Source: Streptomyces chryseus (GTDB lineage Bacteria; Actinomycetota; Actinomycetes; Streptomycetales; Streptomycetaceae). Taken from it: DNA of 64,000 nucleotides. Position numbers and translations under genes: made by a program. Of the stretch, positions 54,123-63,800 are shown piece by piece (positions within the stretch are counted from its first letter, which is position 1; each line of letters begins with the position of its first letter). The stretch is from positions 1 through 64,000 of the forward strand of contig NZ_BMVO01000030.1 of assembly GCF_014650755.1 (NCBI RefSeq), given 5' to 3'. The notes under the pieces are model-generated. The model searched no databases. It was not told where the DNA came from and was given only the letters and a program-made list of their open reading frames with translations.

Positions 54123-54967
54123 ATTCGGGACGAGCGAGCCGGGCGGGTGGGCGTCATCACGCTAGATCACGCCCCGCAGGGCGGGGACGCCGGTCGACTC
54201 AGGTGACCGTCTTCGGTCACTGGAGGTACTTCGACGAAGTCGAGGAACTCCACATCATCGTCCGAATATAGATCCCGCCGGAATGGTCCGGTGGGCGTTC
54301 GAACAGTCCGGACCCGGACACGGCCCGTGTGGTCGGCAGATACAGGCCCGGGGCTTCCAGGTAGCCGAGCACGTAGGACCTCGCACGGGTCCAGGGCGGG
54401 CGGCAACTGGCTGAGGATGCACGGCGGTAGAGGCGACGGAGTTGTGTCCGGCGCCCCCGTCGGCGGTAGGTGTCTCTGGTCTCCGGGTGTGCTGCCGGGT
54501 GTTGGAAGTGCTTCGACTGCTCGCGGGCCGAGGCGTGCCGCCGTCCGGACCGGGCGGCTCAGGAGGCCGCATTACAGGCTTCGCGTCCGGCTGTCGATGG
54601 TCCGGACGGGCCCCCTCCGGGGCTGCCGGCGCGCTCGATCCGCCGGCTGGGTCGGGGCGCGATACCCCGGTGGCGGGATTTCATGTGCGATCCACCAAGA
54701 CCCGTACCGCAACTGGCCGGTTTTCGCCTCAGTGGTGTTGTGACGTGGGACACATCAATCTGACCCCCGGGAGGGGGTGAAAGGGGCATTCCCGGCAGCA
54801 AGGGGGCGGAATGAAAGATTCGGGTGGCGCGAACGAAACGTTTCGACATTGCCCGGTCATTACCGAGGCTTGACCGTGATCTGTCCTGCTTCATAGCCTT
54901 CGAAATGTGCTCGCACCGATGACCACGGTGTATCGGCACCTCAAAAACCAATACCCGGGGGAGTCGT
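54123..54967. other. 845-nt intergenic region between the kinase and the oxidoreductase
   Basis: No convincing gene is seen on either strand, though short frames exist. It contains a small hairpin CCCCGC-AGG-GCGGGG (54172-54186) just upstream of the kinase start, and the palindrome CGAAACGTTTCG described separately. The last 200 nt are less GC-rich, fitting a promoter for the rightward oxidoreductase gene, whose ribosome-binding site GGGGGAG is at about 54957. It is a plausible boundary of the biosynthetic locus to the right. Confidence 0.45.
54834..54845. promoter_or_regulatory. Perfect palindrome upstream of the biosynthetic operon
   Basis: CGAAACGTTTCG is a perfect 12-bp palindrome 122 nt before the oxidoreductase start. 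Its half site CGAAACG is shared with the candidate TetR operator at 12179-12191. A dimeric regulator of the TetR or LacI type is a reasonable binder. Confidence 0.4.
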
Positions 54968-56209
54968 ATGTACGACGTCATTGTTGTGGGTGCCCGCTGC
55001 GCCGGATCGCCGATTGCGATGCTGCTGGCCAGACAGGGGCACCGGGTTCTCGTGGTGGACCGGGCCTCATTCCCCAGCGACGCGGTATCGACCCACTACA
55101 TCCACCAGGCCGGGCTGCTGCGACTCCAGGAATGGGGTCTGCTCGACGAGATCATCGCCGCCAAAACCCCGGCACTCCGGAAGATGAACTACTCCTACCG
55201 GGGGATCGATCTCAACGGCTTCGCCGACCCCGTGGACGGTATCGACGCCGTCTACTGCCCGCGCCGCACCGTGCTGGACGAGATCCTCGTCAACGCCGCC
55301 CGTCGGGCCGGCGCCGAGGTCCTCGAAGGGTTCACCGTATCCGACCTGACCTTCACCGACGGCCGCGTCACGGGCATCCGCGGACGCGAAGGGGACGGCC
55401 CCGAGCGGGAGTTCCGGGCCACCGTGGTCATCGGCGCCGACGGCTTCCACTCCACGGTCGCCAAGCGCGTCGGGGCGGAGCTGTACAACGTGCGCCCCGC
55501 CGCCGGCTTCATCTACTACTCGTACTACAGCGGTCTCGACTGGGGTCTGCACCACAAGACCGGCTTCAACGAGAAGTGGTTCGGCACCTGGCCGACGAAC
55601 GACGGCGTCAGCATGCTGGCCGTCATCTGCACCCGGCGCCAGCTCAAGGAGTTCCGCCAGGACGTCGAGGCCGGCTTCCAGGGCGTGTTCGACGACGTGT
55701 CCCCCGAGATGGGCGTGCAGCTGCGTGATCAGGGCCGGCGCGAAGAGGACTTCAAGCCGATGCGGTACCCGGACAACTACTACCGCCGCGCCTACGGGCC
55801 CGGGTGGGCGCTGGTCGGTGACGCCGGCTACCACAAGGACCCGTACACCGGGTGGGGGATCACCGACGCCTTCCTGCACGGCGAGCTCCTCGCCGAGCGC
55901 GTTCACCAGGGCCTGACCGGCGAGCGGCCGATGGACGAGGCGCTGGCCGAGTACAACAAGCTGCGCGACGAGGAGAGCGCCGGCGTCTACGACTTCACGA
56001 CGACGCTCGGCGAACTCACCGAACTCCCCCCGTTCTTCCAGGCGACGATGAGCGCGATGAGCGCGAGCCAGGAGTGGACCAACAAGATGCTCGGCCTGAT
56101 CGGCGGAGTCGTGCCGGACTACGAGATCTACGCGCCGGACGCCCTTGAGCGCCTCTACGACGAGGCCGGCGTGCCGCAGGAGCAGCGGATCTACGACCCG
56201 GCGGGCTGA
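54968..56209 (+). CDS. FAD-dependent oxidoreductase (PHBH-fold monooxygenase/GGR type)
   Basis: A 413-aa flavoprotein. It has an N-terminal FAD dinucleotide motif (YDVIVVGARCAGSPIAMLLA), the class A monooxygenase DG motif (VIGADGFHSTVAKRVGA) and the GD motif with WALVGDAGYHKDPYTGWGIT. The start at 54968 follows GGGGGAGTC. The fold covers aromatic hydroxylases, epoxidases and geranylgeranyl-reductase-like enzymes. As the first gene of the locus holding a Rieske oxygenase and the NRPS-PKS, it is probably a tailoring oxygenase. No NADPH-binding fingerprint beyond the class A motifs and no halogenase W-x-W-x-I-P were seen. Confidence 0.8.
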   Translation: MYDVIVVGARCAGSPIAMLLARQGHRVLVVDRASFPSDAVSTHYIHQAGLLRLQEWGLLDEIIAAKTPALRKMNYSYRGIDLNGFADPVDGIDAVYCPRRTVLDEILVNAARRAGAEVLEGFTVSDLTFTDGRVTGIRGREGDGPEREFRATVVIGADGFHSTVAKRVGAELYNVRPAAGFIYYSYYSGLDWGLHHKTGFNEKWFGTWPTNDGVSMLAVICTRRQLKEFRQDVEAGFQGVFDDVSPEMGVQLRDQGRREEDFKPMRYPDNYYRRAYGPGWALVGDAGYHKDPYTGWGITDAFLHGELLAERVHQGLTGERPMDEALAEYNKLRDEESAGVYDFTTTLGELTELPPFFQATMSAMSASQEWTNKMLGLIGGVVPDYEIYAPDALERLYDEAGVPQEQRIYDPAG

Positions 56210-56228
56210 CGGCCGGCGGCGCCGGCCG
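56210..56228 (+). terminator. Hairpin immediately after the FAD oxidoreductase gene
   Basis: CGGCCGGC-GGC-GCCGGCCG, a perfect 8-bp stem and 3-nt loop, starts one base after the stop codon. It lacks a T-tract. It suggests that the Rieske gene has its own promoter or is reached by read-through. Confidence 0.55.
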
Positions 56229-56596
56229 CACCGGTCCGGCCAAGGGCGCTCCATGCCGAGCGCCGTGCGTCGCGCGTGCCCTCACCGGCCGCCGCGCCGG
56301 CGCTCCGCGCGCCCCTCTCCCGCGTACCCGTTCACGCGTGCGCGTCGAGTTCTTCTGGCGCCGGCGGCCGGTCCGGCCGCCGGTGTCCCCTCGGTGGTCG
56401 TCCCTCACCGGCCGGGCGTGTTTCGCCTGCCCAGGCCGGTCCGGCGCACCTCTCACCCACATTCCCCCTTCACTCCACATGCCGTCCCGGCATTCCCGGG
56501 GCCCGGTGCGGCCTTTTTCGGGAGGCCCCGGGTCAACGGATTACGGAATTCCGGCATCGCATTCCATACGCTTCACCCCCTGAGGGAGTCCAGCAG
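56229..56596. other. Intergenic region before the Rieske oxygenase gene
   Basis: About 368 nt between the hairpin and the Rieske start. The last 120 nt (from about 56475) are less GC-rich and likely contain a promoter. The ribosome-binding site GAGGGAG is at about 56582. No gene is seen. Confidence 0.4.
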
Positions 56597-57805
56597 ATGA
56601 CGCGTGCGTCCAGCATGTTCGAACTCATCAGTGAGCAGGACGAGGAAAGGCCCTATTTCGAGACCGGCGGTATCGGCCGGTCGCACGAGTTCTACACCGG
56701 TGAGGAGCAGCACCGGCGGGAGATGTCCCGTATTTACGGACGGCGCTGGCTCCCGGTCGACCACGTGTCCCGGTTGAAGGAGAAGGGCTCCTACACCACC
56801 CTGAACATCGGCACCGGCTCCGTCCTGCTCCTCCACGGGGACGACGGCATCCAGGCGTACCACAACTACTGCCGCCACCGGGGCTACAAGCTCGTCGAAG
56901 AGGCCGCCGGCAAGCGGCAGAGCCTCGTCTGCCTCTATCACTGCTGGGTGTACGACCGCAACGGCAAGCTCAAGAGCCTCAACGGCACCTACCTGGACCA
57001 CTTCTTCGAGAAGGAGAAGAACGGCCTGCTGCCCGTGCGGACCGAGGTCCGGTACGGCGTCGTGTTCATCGCCTTCTCCGACGACGCCCCCGACCTCGAC
57101 GCCTCGCTGGGCGAGTTCGGCGAGTTCGCCCGCGTCTACGAGCTCGCCGACCTGGAGTGCGCCGAGGCGAAGGACTACCCGGTCGCCTCGAACTGGAAGC
57201 TCGTCGCGCACAACGTCAACGAGAGCCTCCACTTCCCCACGGCCCACAAGGACCTGCACCGCATCACGGACTTCGACGACGCGGGAACGTACGACCTCAA
57301 GGGCGACATCGTCGGGGCGTGGCAGTCCATCCGCGGCGGCTACAACTCCGTGTCCATGACGGGCCGCAGCGGCCGGGAGCCGATGCGGCTGGTGCCCGAG
57401 GCGGACCGGCAGAAGATCAACTGGATCACCATCCTGCCCAACCTGCTCTTCGGGTTCACGGCCGACTACGTGATGATGCAGTGGGTCTGGCCCGAGAGCC
57501 CCGGCACCTGCTTCGTCCGGCACTTCTGGCTCTTCCACCCCTCCGAGACCGCCAAGCCCGACTTCTCCCACGAGGCCGTGTTCGCGCTGTGGGACAAGGC
57601 GAACTACGAGGACTGGGAGATGTGCGAGCGCACCCACCGGGGCCTGTCGAACCCGCTGTGGGCGCCCGGACAGCTCTCGCTCGACGAAGAGGTCGTCTCG
57701 CAGATCGACTCCTGGGTCGCCGCCGAGTGCGCGGAGACGGCCGAGGGTTCTGACACCGCCGCGGACGGCGAGGGCGCCACCGAGGCCCGGAAGACCGCGG
57801 GGTGA
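56597..57805 (+). CDS. Rieske-type non-haem iron oxygenase, alpha-subunit
   Basis: A 402-aa oxygenase. The Rieske [2Fe-2S] ligands are C-x-H in YCRHRGYKLVEE and C-x2-H in VCLYHCWVYDRNG. The mononuclear iron site is in NVNESLHFPTAHKDLH, giving the H-x4-H pair. Such enzymes use O2 and electrons from a reductase to hydroxylate or dihydroxylate a substrate, or to desaturate or cyclise it. No reductase or ferredoxin gene is adjacent. The start at 56597 has a good ribosome-binding site. The gene overlaps or abuts the PKS gene (stop at 57803-57805, PKS ATG at 57808), so the two are one operon. It should act as a tailoring or pathway oxygenase. Confidence 0.88.
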   Translation: MTRASSMFELISEQDEERPYFETGGIGRSHEFYTGEEQHRREMSRIYGRRWLPVDHVSRLKEKGSYTTLNIGTGSVLLLHGDDGIQAYHNYCRHRGYKLVEEAAGKRQSLVCLYHCWVYDRNGKLKSLNGTYLDHFFEKEKNGLLPVRTEVRYGVVFIAFSDDAPDLDASLGEFGEFARVYELADLECAEAKDYPVASNWKLVAHNVNESLHFPTAHKDLHRITDFDDAGTYDLKGDIVGAWQSIRGGYNSVSMTGRSGREPMRLVPEADRQKINWITILPNLLFGFTADYVMMQWVWPESPGTCFVRHFWLFHPSETAKPDFSHEAVFALWDKANYEDWEMCERTHRGLSNPLWAPGQLSLDEEVVSQIDSWVAAECAETAEGSDTAADGEGATEARKTAG

Positions 57806-57807
57806 GC

Positions 57808-60800
57808 ATGAGAGCCAACTGCTTCATCATCGGCGGCACGCGGGTCCTCACCCAGTGTGCCGCGCAGCTTCTCGACGCCGGGGTGCGGATCGAGGGCGTC
57901 TTCAGCGACGACCCGGCGGTGACGGCGTGGGCGGACGCGCACGCGGTTCCCGTGCTCGACCCACGCGGCGACCTGGCGGCGACGCTCTCGGCGCAGCCGT
58001 TCGACTACCTGTTCAGCATGGTCAACTTCCGGATCCTGCCCGCCGGGATACTCGACCTGCCGAACGTCGCCGCGATCAACTTCCACGACGGGCCGCTGCC
58101 CCGCTACTCCGGCAGCCACGTCCCCGCCTGGGCGTTGTACGAGGGCGCGTCCCGGCACGCGGCGACCTGGCACCGCATGACGGAGGCCGTGGACGCCGGC
58201 AGCGTCCTGCTGGAGCGCTGGTTCCCCGTCCGTGAGCACTCCACCGCCCTGTCGCTGACGTACGAGACGGCCGAGGCGGGCATCGACCTGTTCGCCGCGC
58301 TCGTACCGCATGTGGTGGCGCGCACCCTGCCCGAACCGGTCGACACGAGCGACCGCGAGCGGCGTTTCTACCGGCGGTCCGACCGGATGGCGTCCGGCGG
58401 CCTCATCCACGCCGGCACCCTGGCCGTCGAGGCGGTACGGCTCTCCAAGGCCCTGGACTACGGCTCGTTCCCGAACCCGCTCGGCGTGCCCACCCTCGTC
58501 ACCGAACAGGGCGCGGTCTTCACCCGGCAGGTCAGGCTGATCCCGCGCGACGAGCCCCGCACCGAGACCACCGTGCTGTCGGTGACCACGTCGGCCATCA
58601 CCCTGGCCGCCCCCGACGCCGACCTCGTGCTGAGCGACTGCACCGCCGTCGACGGAAGCGCCCTGAGCGGTCAGGCCGCCGCACAGCGGCTCGGCATCAC
58701 GCCGGGCGCGCCGCTGCCCGCCACCTCGGCACAGCGGCTGGCCGACATCGCCGCCGCCCAGAAGCCACTGCGGGCACACGAGCCGTGGTGGCGCGCGCGG
58801 CTGGAGCGGCTGCGCCCCGCCCCGCTGACCGCTGACGACTTCTCCGCCGCAGGGGCCCACTACGGCCGCTACGAGCTGGCCTTCACCCCCGCCTCGCGCG
58901 AGGAAGCGGTCGCGGTCGTACGCGCCTTCCTCACCGTCGTCGCCGAGCGCACCGGGGAGCACACCTTCGACTTCGCCTGGTCGCCGCCGGCCGCGCGCAT
59001 CCTCGCGGAGAAGACGCACGGCATCGCCGCCGCGCGCTTCCCGGTGCGGTTCGACGGCGACTCCACCCGGTCCCTGCGGGACAAGCTGGACGAGGCGGCC
59101 GCCCGCCACGGCTACGCGAGCGACCTCGAACTGCGCCTCGGTCTGGCCGGGCGCCCGCTGGGCTCCGACGAGCCGAGCTTCACCCGGGTCATGGTGCTCG
59201 ATCGCAGCGCGGGCGAAGAGGCTTCCGCCGAACCGCACACCGAGATCGCGCTGCTGTGCCTGCAGGACGGCCCGCCCGCGGTCTTCGTACGGGAGACCGC
59301 GATGGGCGAGGAGGAGGCGCTGGAGTTCACCGAGCAGGTCGAGGACATGGTCCTGACGGCCCTGCTCCACGGCGAGGACCCCCGTCCCGACGCACCCACC
59401 GAGGTGCCGTCCGCGGCGCGGCCCGACGACTCCGCCGCCCCTGCGGCCGGGACGCTTCTGGACCTGTTCGCCGCCACGGCGGCCGAGCGGCCGGAAGCCA
59501 CCGCCGTCCGGGCCGGCGCCCGCACGCTGGACTACGCCCGCCTGGACGCCTGGGCGGACGCCGTCGCCGCCCGCCTGCACGACCAGGGCATCGAGTCCGG
59601 CTCGGTGGTCGGCGTACTCATGGAGCGGGACATCCCGCTGATCCCGGCCATGCTCGGCATCCTGCGGGCCGGCGCGGCCTTCCTGCCCCTGGACCCGGGA
59701 TACCCCGTGGAGCGGCTGGAGCAGTACGTCGAGGTCTCGCAGTGCGACCTGATCGTCACCGACGCCCGCACCCACGCCCTGGGAGCCTCGCTGGGCCCCG
59801 CACTGCGGGTGCCCGAGGCGGACGGCTCGGCGCAGGCGGTGCCGCCCCGGGTCGCCGCCGACGACCTTGCCTACCTGCTGTTCACCAGCGGGTCGACCGG
59901 CAACCCGAAGGGCGTCGAGGTCGAGCACGGCGCGCTGGCCAACTTCCTCACCGGCATCAACGAGCGCCTGGCCGTGTCGCCCGACGACACCGTGCTCGCC
60001 CACACCACCGTGGCCTTCGACATCTCCCTGCTGGAGCTGTTCCTCCCGCTGACGGCCGGCGCGACGGTCGTCCTCGCCTCGCGCGAGACGGCCGGCGACC
60101 CGTTCCGACTGGCCGAAGTGGCCGCTGAGGTGACGGTCGCCCAGGCCACGCCGAGCCTGTGGCGCCTGCTGCTGGGCACCGGCTGGACCCCGCACCCGGA
60201 GCTCACGGTCCTCTCGGGCGGCGAGGCCCTGCCGCCGGCCACCGCCGAGCGCCTGCACGCACCGGCCCGCGCCCTGTGGAACCTGTACGGCCCGACCGAG
60301 GCGACGATCTGGGCCTCGTGCCACCAGGTCACCTCGGTGGGCTCCTTCCTGCCGCTGGGCGAACCCCTGCCGAACATGGAACTCCACGTCCTGGACGCGG
60401 AGCTGGAGCCGTGCGCGGCCGGAGCGACCGGCGATCTGTACATCTCCGGCACCGGACTCGCCCGCGGCTACGCCGGCCGGCCGGACCTGACGAACGACGT
60501 CTTCACCGTCCACCCGGCCACCGGCGTACGGCTCTACCGGACCGGCGACGAGGTACGGCTGCACGCGGACGGCGCGATCGAGTGGCTCGGCCGCTCCGAC
60601 GCCCAGGTGAAGGTGCGCGGCAACCGCATCGAGCCCGCGGAGATCGAGCGGGTGCTGGAGAGGTGCGCCGGCGTCACCGCCGCCGTGGTGGTCGCGGCGC
60701 GGTTCGAGGGACGCGGCGAACCGAGGCTGACCGCCTACCTGGTGGGCGACGGCATCCCGGCCAAGTCCGAGCTCGACGCGTTCGTCGGCGGTTCCCTGCC

Positions 60801-63800
60801 CGGCTACATGGTGCCCGACGCCTACGTCCATCTCGACGCCCTGCCGCTGACCGACAACGGCAAGGTCGCGCGCGCCCGGCTTCCGCTGCCCACGCGGGAG
60901 ACCATCATCCGCTCCGGCGCCGGGGCCGCCACGACACCGGCGGAGCCGGTGGAGTCCGCGGAGCCGATCGAGCCGGCGGTGACCGGCATGACGGCGGACG
61001 CGCTGGCGGAGTCGGTCGCGCGGGTCTTCGCGGCCACGCTGGAGCACCCGGACTTCGACGTGAACGCCAACTTCTTCGACCTGGGCGGGGACTCGGTCAA
61101 CGTCACGTTCGCCGCGGTCGAGCTCAGCCGCGAGCTGGGCGCGGACATCACCGCGCCGTCGATCTTCGCCTCCGGTACGCCGGTGAAGCTGGCCCGGCTG
61201 CTGGGCGCGGAGGGCGTCGTACGGCTGCTCGGACCGGATGCCGGGGAGGCCGCGACCGTACCGGCTCCGGCCGAGCCCGTGGCCGCGGCGACCACGCCGA
61301 CGGCACCGGCCGCCGCGCGGCCGGCGCCGGCGGATCCCATCACGACGGCCGCCGACGACGGCGCGCTGGCCGTCATCGGCATGGCGTGCCGGTTCCCCGG
61401 GGCCGCCACGCCGGACGAGTTCTGGCTCAACCTCGTCAACGGGGTGTCCAGCGTCGGGCATGCCCCGGACGGCAAGCGCGGCTGGGCCCACCTGTGGTCC
61501 GACGCCGGTGCCGACGAGGTGGCGATGGGCTGGGTGGACGGCGTCGAGTACTTCGACGCCGCCCGTTTCGGACTCACCGACCGCGAGGCCCGCCGTATGG
61601 ACCCCCTGCAGCGGGTCCTGCTCAGCGTGACGGCGGAGGCCCTGGAGAGCTGCGGCCACGACCACGCCTCCCTCGGCGCCGCCACCGGCGTCTTCGTCGG
61701 CACCATCGCGAGCGACTTCCCGGAGCTCGTGGCGCGGAGCATCGGGTATGGCGACCCGCACGTGGCGACGGGCACCGCCGCCTCCATGGTCGCCAACCGG
61801 CTGTCGCACGTCTTCGACTGGGCGGGGCCGAGCTTCGCCGTCGACACGGCGTGCTCGTCCTCCCTCGTCGCCCTGCACCAGGCCGCCATGCACCTGCGGG
61901 CGGGCGATGTGGACGCCGCCGTGGTCGGGGCGGCGAACCTGGTGCTCACCCCGGACAAGACGCGCTCCTTCGCCCGCAACGGGATGCTGTCCCCGCAGGG
62001 GGAGTGCCGCGCCTTCGACGAGGCGGCCGACGGCTATGTACGAGGAGAGGGCGCCGGCGCCGTCATCCTCAAGCGGCTCGCCGACGCCGAACGCGACGGT
62101 GACCCCGTCCTCGCCGTGATCCGCGGCACGGCCGTCAACCACACGGGGGGAAGCGCGGGCTTCCTCACGGCGCCCAGCCGACCCGCTCAGGAAACGGTGC
62201 TGCGCAAGGCGCTGGCCGGATCCGGTCGTACCGCGGCCGACATCGGTTACGTCGAGGCGCACGGCACCGGCACCCAGCTCGGCGACCTCATCGAACTGGA
62301 GGCCCTGCACGCGGTCCTGGGCGGACCGGCCGGCCGGCAGCCGGTCGCGGTGGGCTCGGTGAAGACCAACATCGGCCACCTGGAGCCCGCCGCGGGCATC
62401 GCCGGACTGATCAAGACGATCCTGGCTCTCCAGGCGGCGCACATCCCGCCGTCGCTGAACTTCGACACCCCGAACAAGTCCTTCGACTTCGACAACTCGC
62501 CCCTGTTCGTCGCCGACCGGCCGCTGCCGTGGGGCAGCGGCCCGCGCGTGGCGGGAATCAGCAGCTTCGGCTTCGGCGGCACGAACGCCCACGCGGTGGT
62601 CGAGGCAGGTCCCCCGACGGCACCGGAAGACGCGGAGCCCGGTCCCCGGCTGCTGATCCTGTCCGCAGGGTCGGACGAGGCGCTGCGCACCCTGGCCCAC
62701 CGGCTCGTGCTGATGCTGCGTTCCCCGTACTGCCCGTCCTTGGACGCGCTGAGCGCGGCCAGCCGGCAGCGGTCGGCAGCGGCCCACCGGCTGGCCTGCG
62801 TGGCGGACAGCGTCGAGCAGCTGGAGGACAAGCTGCGGCTGTTCCTGGCCGGGGTCGAGGACACCCGGTCCCTCTACGCGGGCGTGGCCTCCGAGCCCAC
62901 GCGTACCCTCGCCGAACCCATGGGCACCGGAGCGGACCGGGAGGCGCTCGACGCGGCGGCCCACGCGTTCGTGACCGGCGCGGACCTGCCCGCCGGGGAG
63001 CGGCGCCGCGCGGGCGTGCGCTTCCCGACCGCCCCGCACGAGGAGAAGTACCTCTGGCTGGAGCCCGCCGAGCAGCGGCGCGCCGACGTGCGCGACCGTG
63101 CGCCCGGCCCGACGAAGAGCACGTGGACGGAGCACCCGGAGGCCGCGGAGCACGTGGTCCTCGGCAAGCCGACGCTGCCCGGCGCCGGGTACCCCGGCAA
63201 GGTCGCCGAGTTCATCGACCGGACGCGGTTCGGCCTGCGGGACCTCACCTTCCGGGCGGCCGTCGAAGCGCCCGCGACCCTCACGGCCGCACGCGACAAC
63301 GACGCGGTCGCCTTCCGTGACGGCACCGGCGCCCTGGTCTGCACCGCGGACCTGACCGGGCCCGAGCAGCCGTCGCTCGTCCCTCCCGCCTCCGACGAGG
63401 GCTTCACCGCCGTCGAACTCGGCGCGATGTACGACGCGTTCGAGCACGCCGGGCTCAGCTACGGCGCCGGATTCCGGACCGTGGCCACGCTGTCCGTGGC
63501 GCCGGGACAGGCGACGGGTGTGCTGCGCGGCGCCGGGCGGACCGCCGGTGCGGTGGACGCCCGGCTCCTCGACGGCGCCTTCCAGATCGCGCTCGCCGCG
63601 TGCGGCGCGCAGGGGCTGTACGTGCCGTTCACCGTCGAGCGGCTCAGCGTCCTCGGCCAAATCCCCGACACCGCCCGGGTCTACGCCCGGCGTGACCGGG
63701 ACACCGGGCCGGACTCCGGTCTGCTGACCGCGAGTCTGGTGGTTCTCGACGGTGACGAAGCCGTCCTGGAGGCCCGCGGGATCACCTGGAAACGGCTCTC

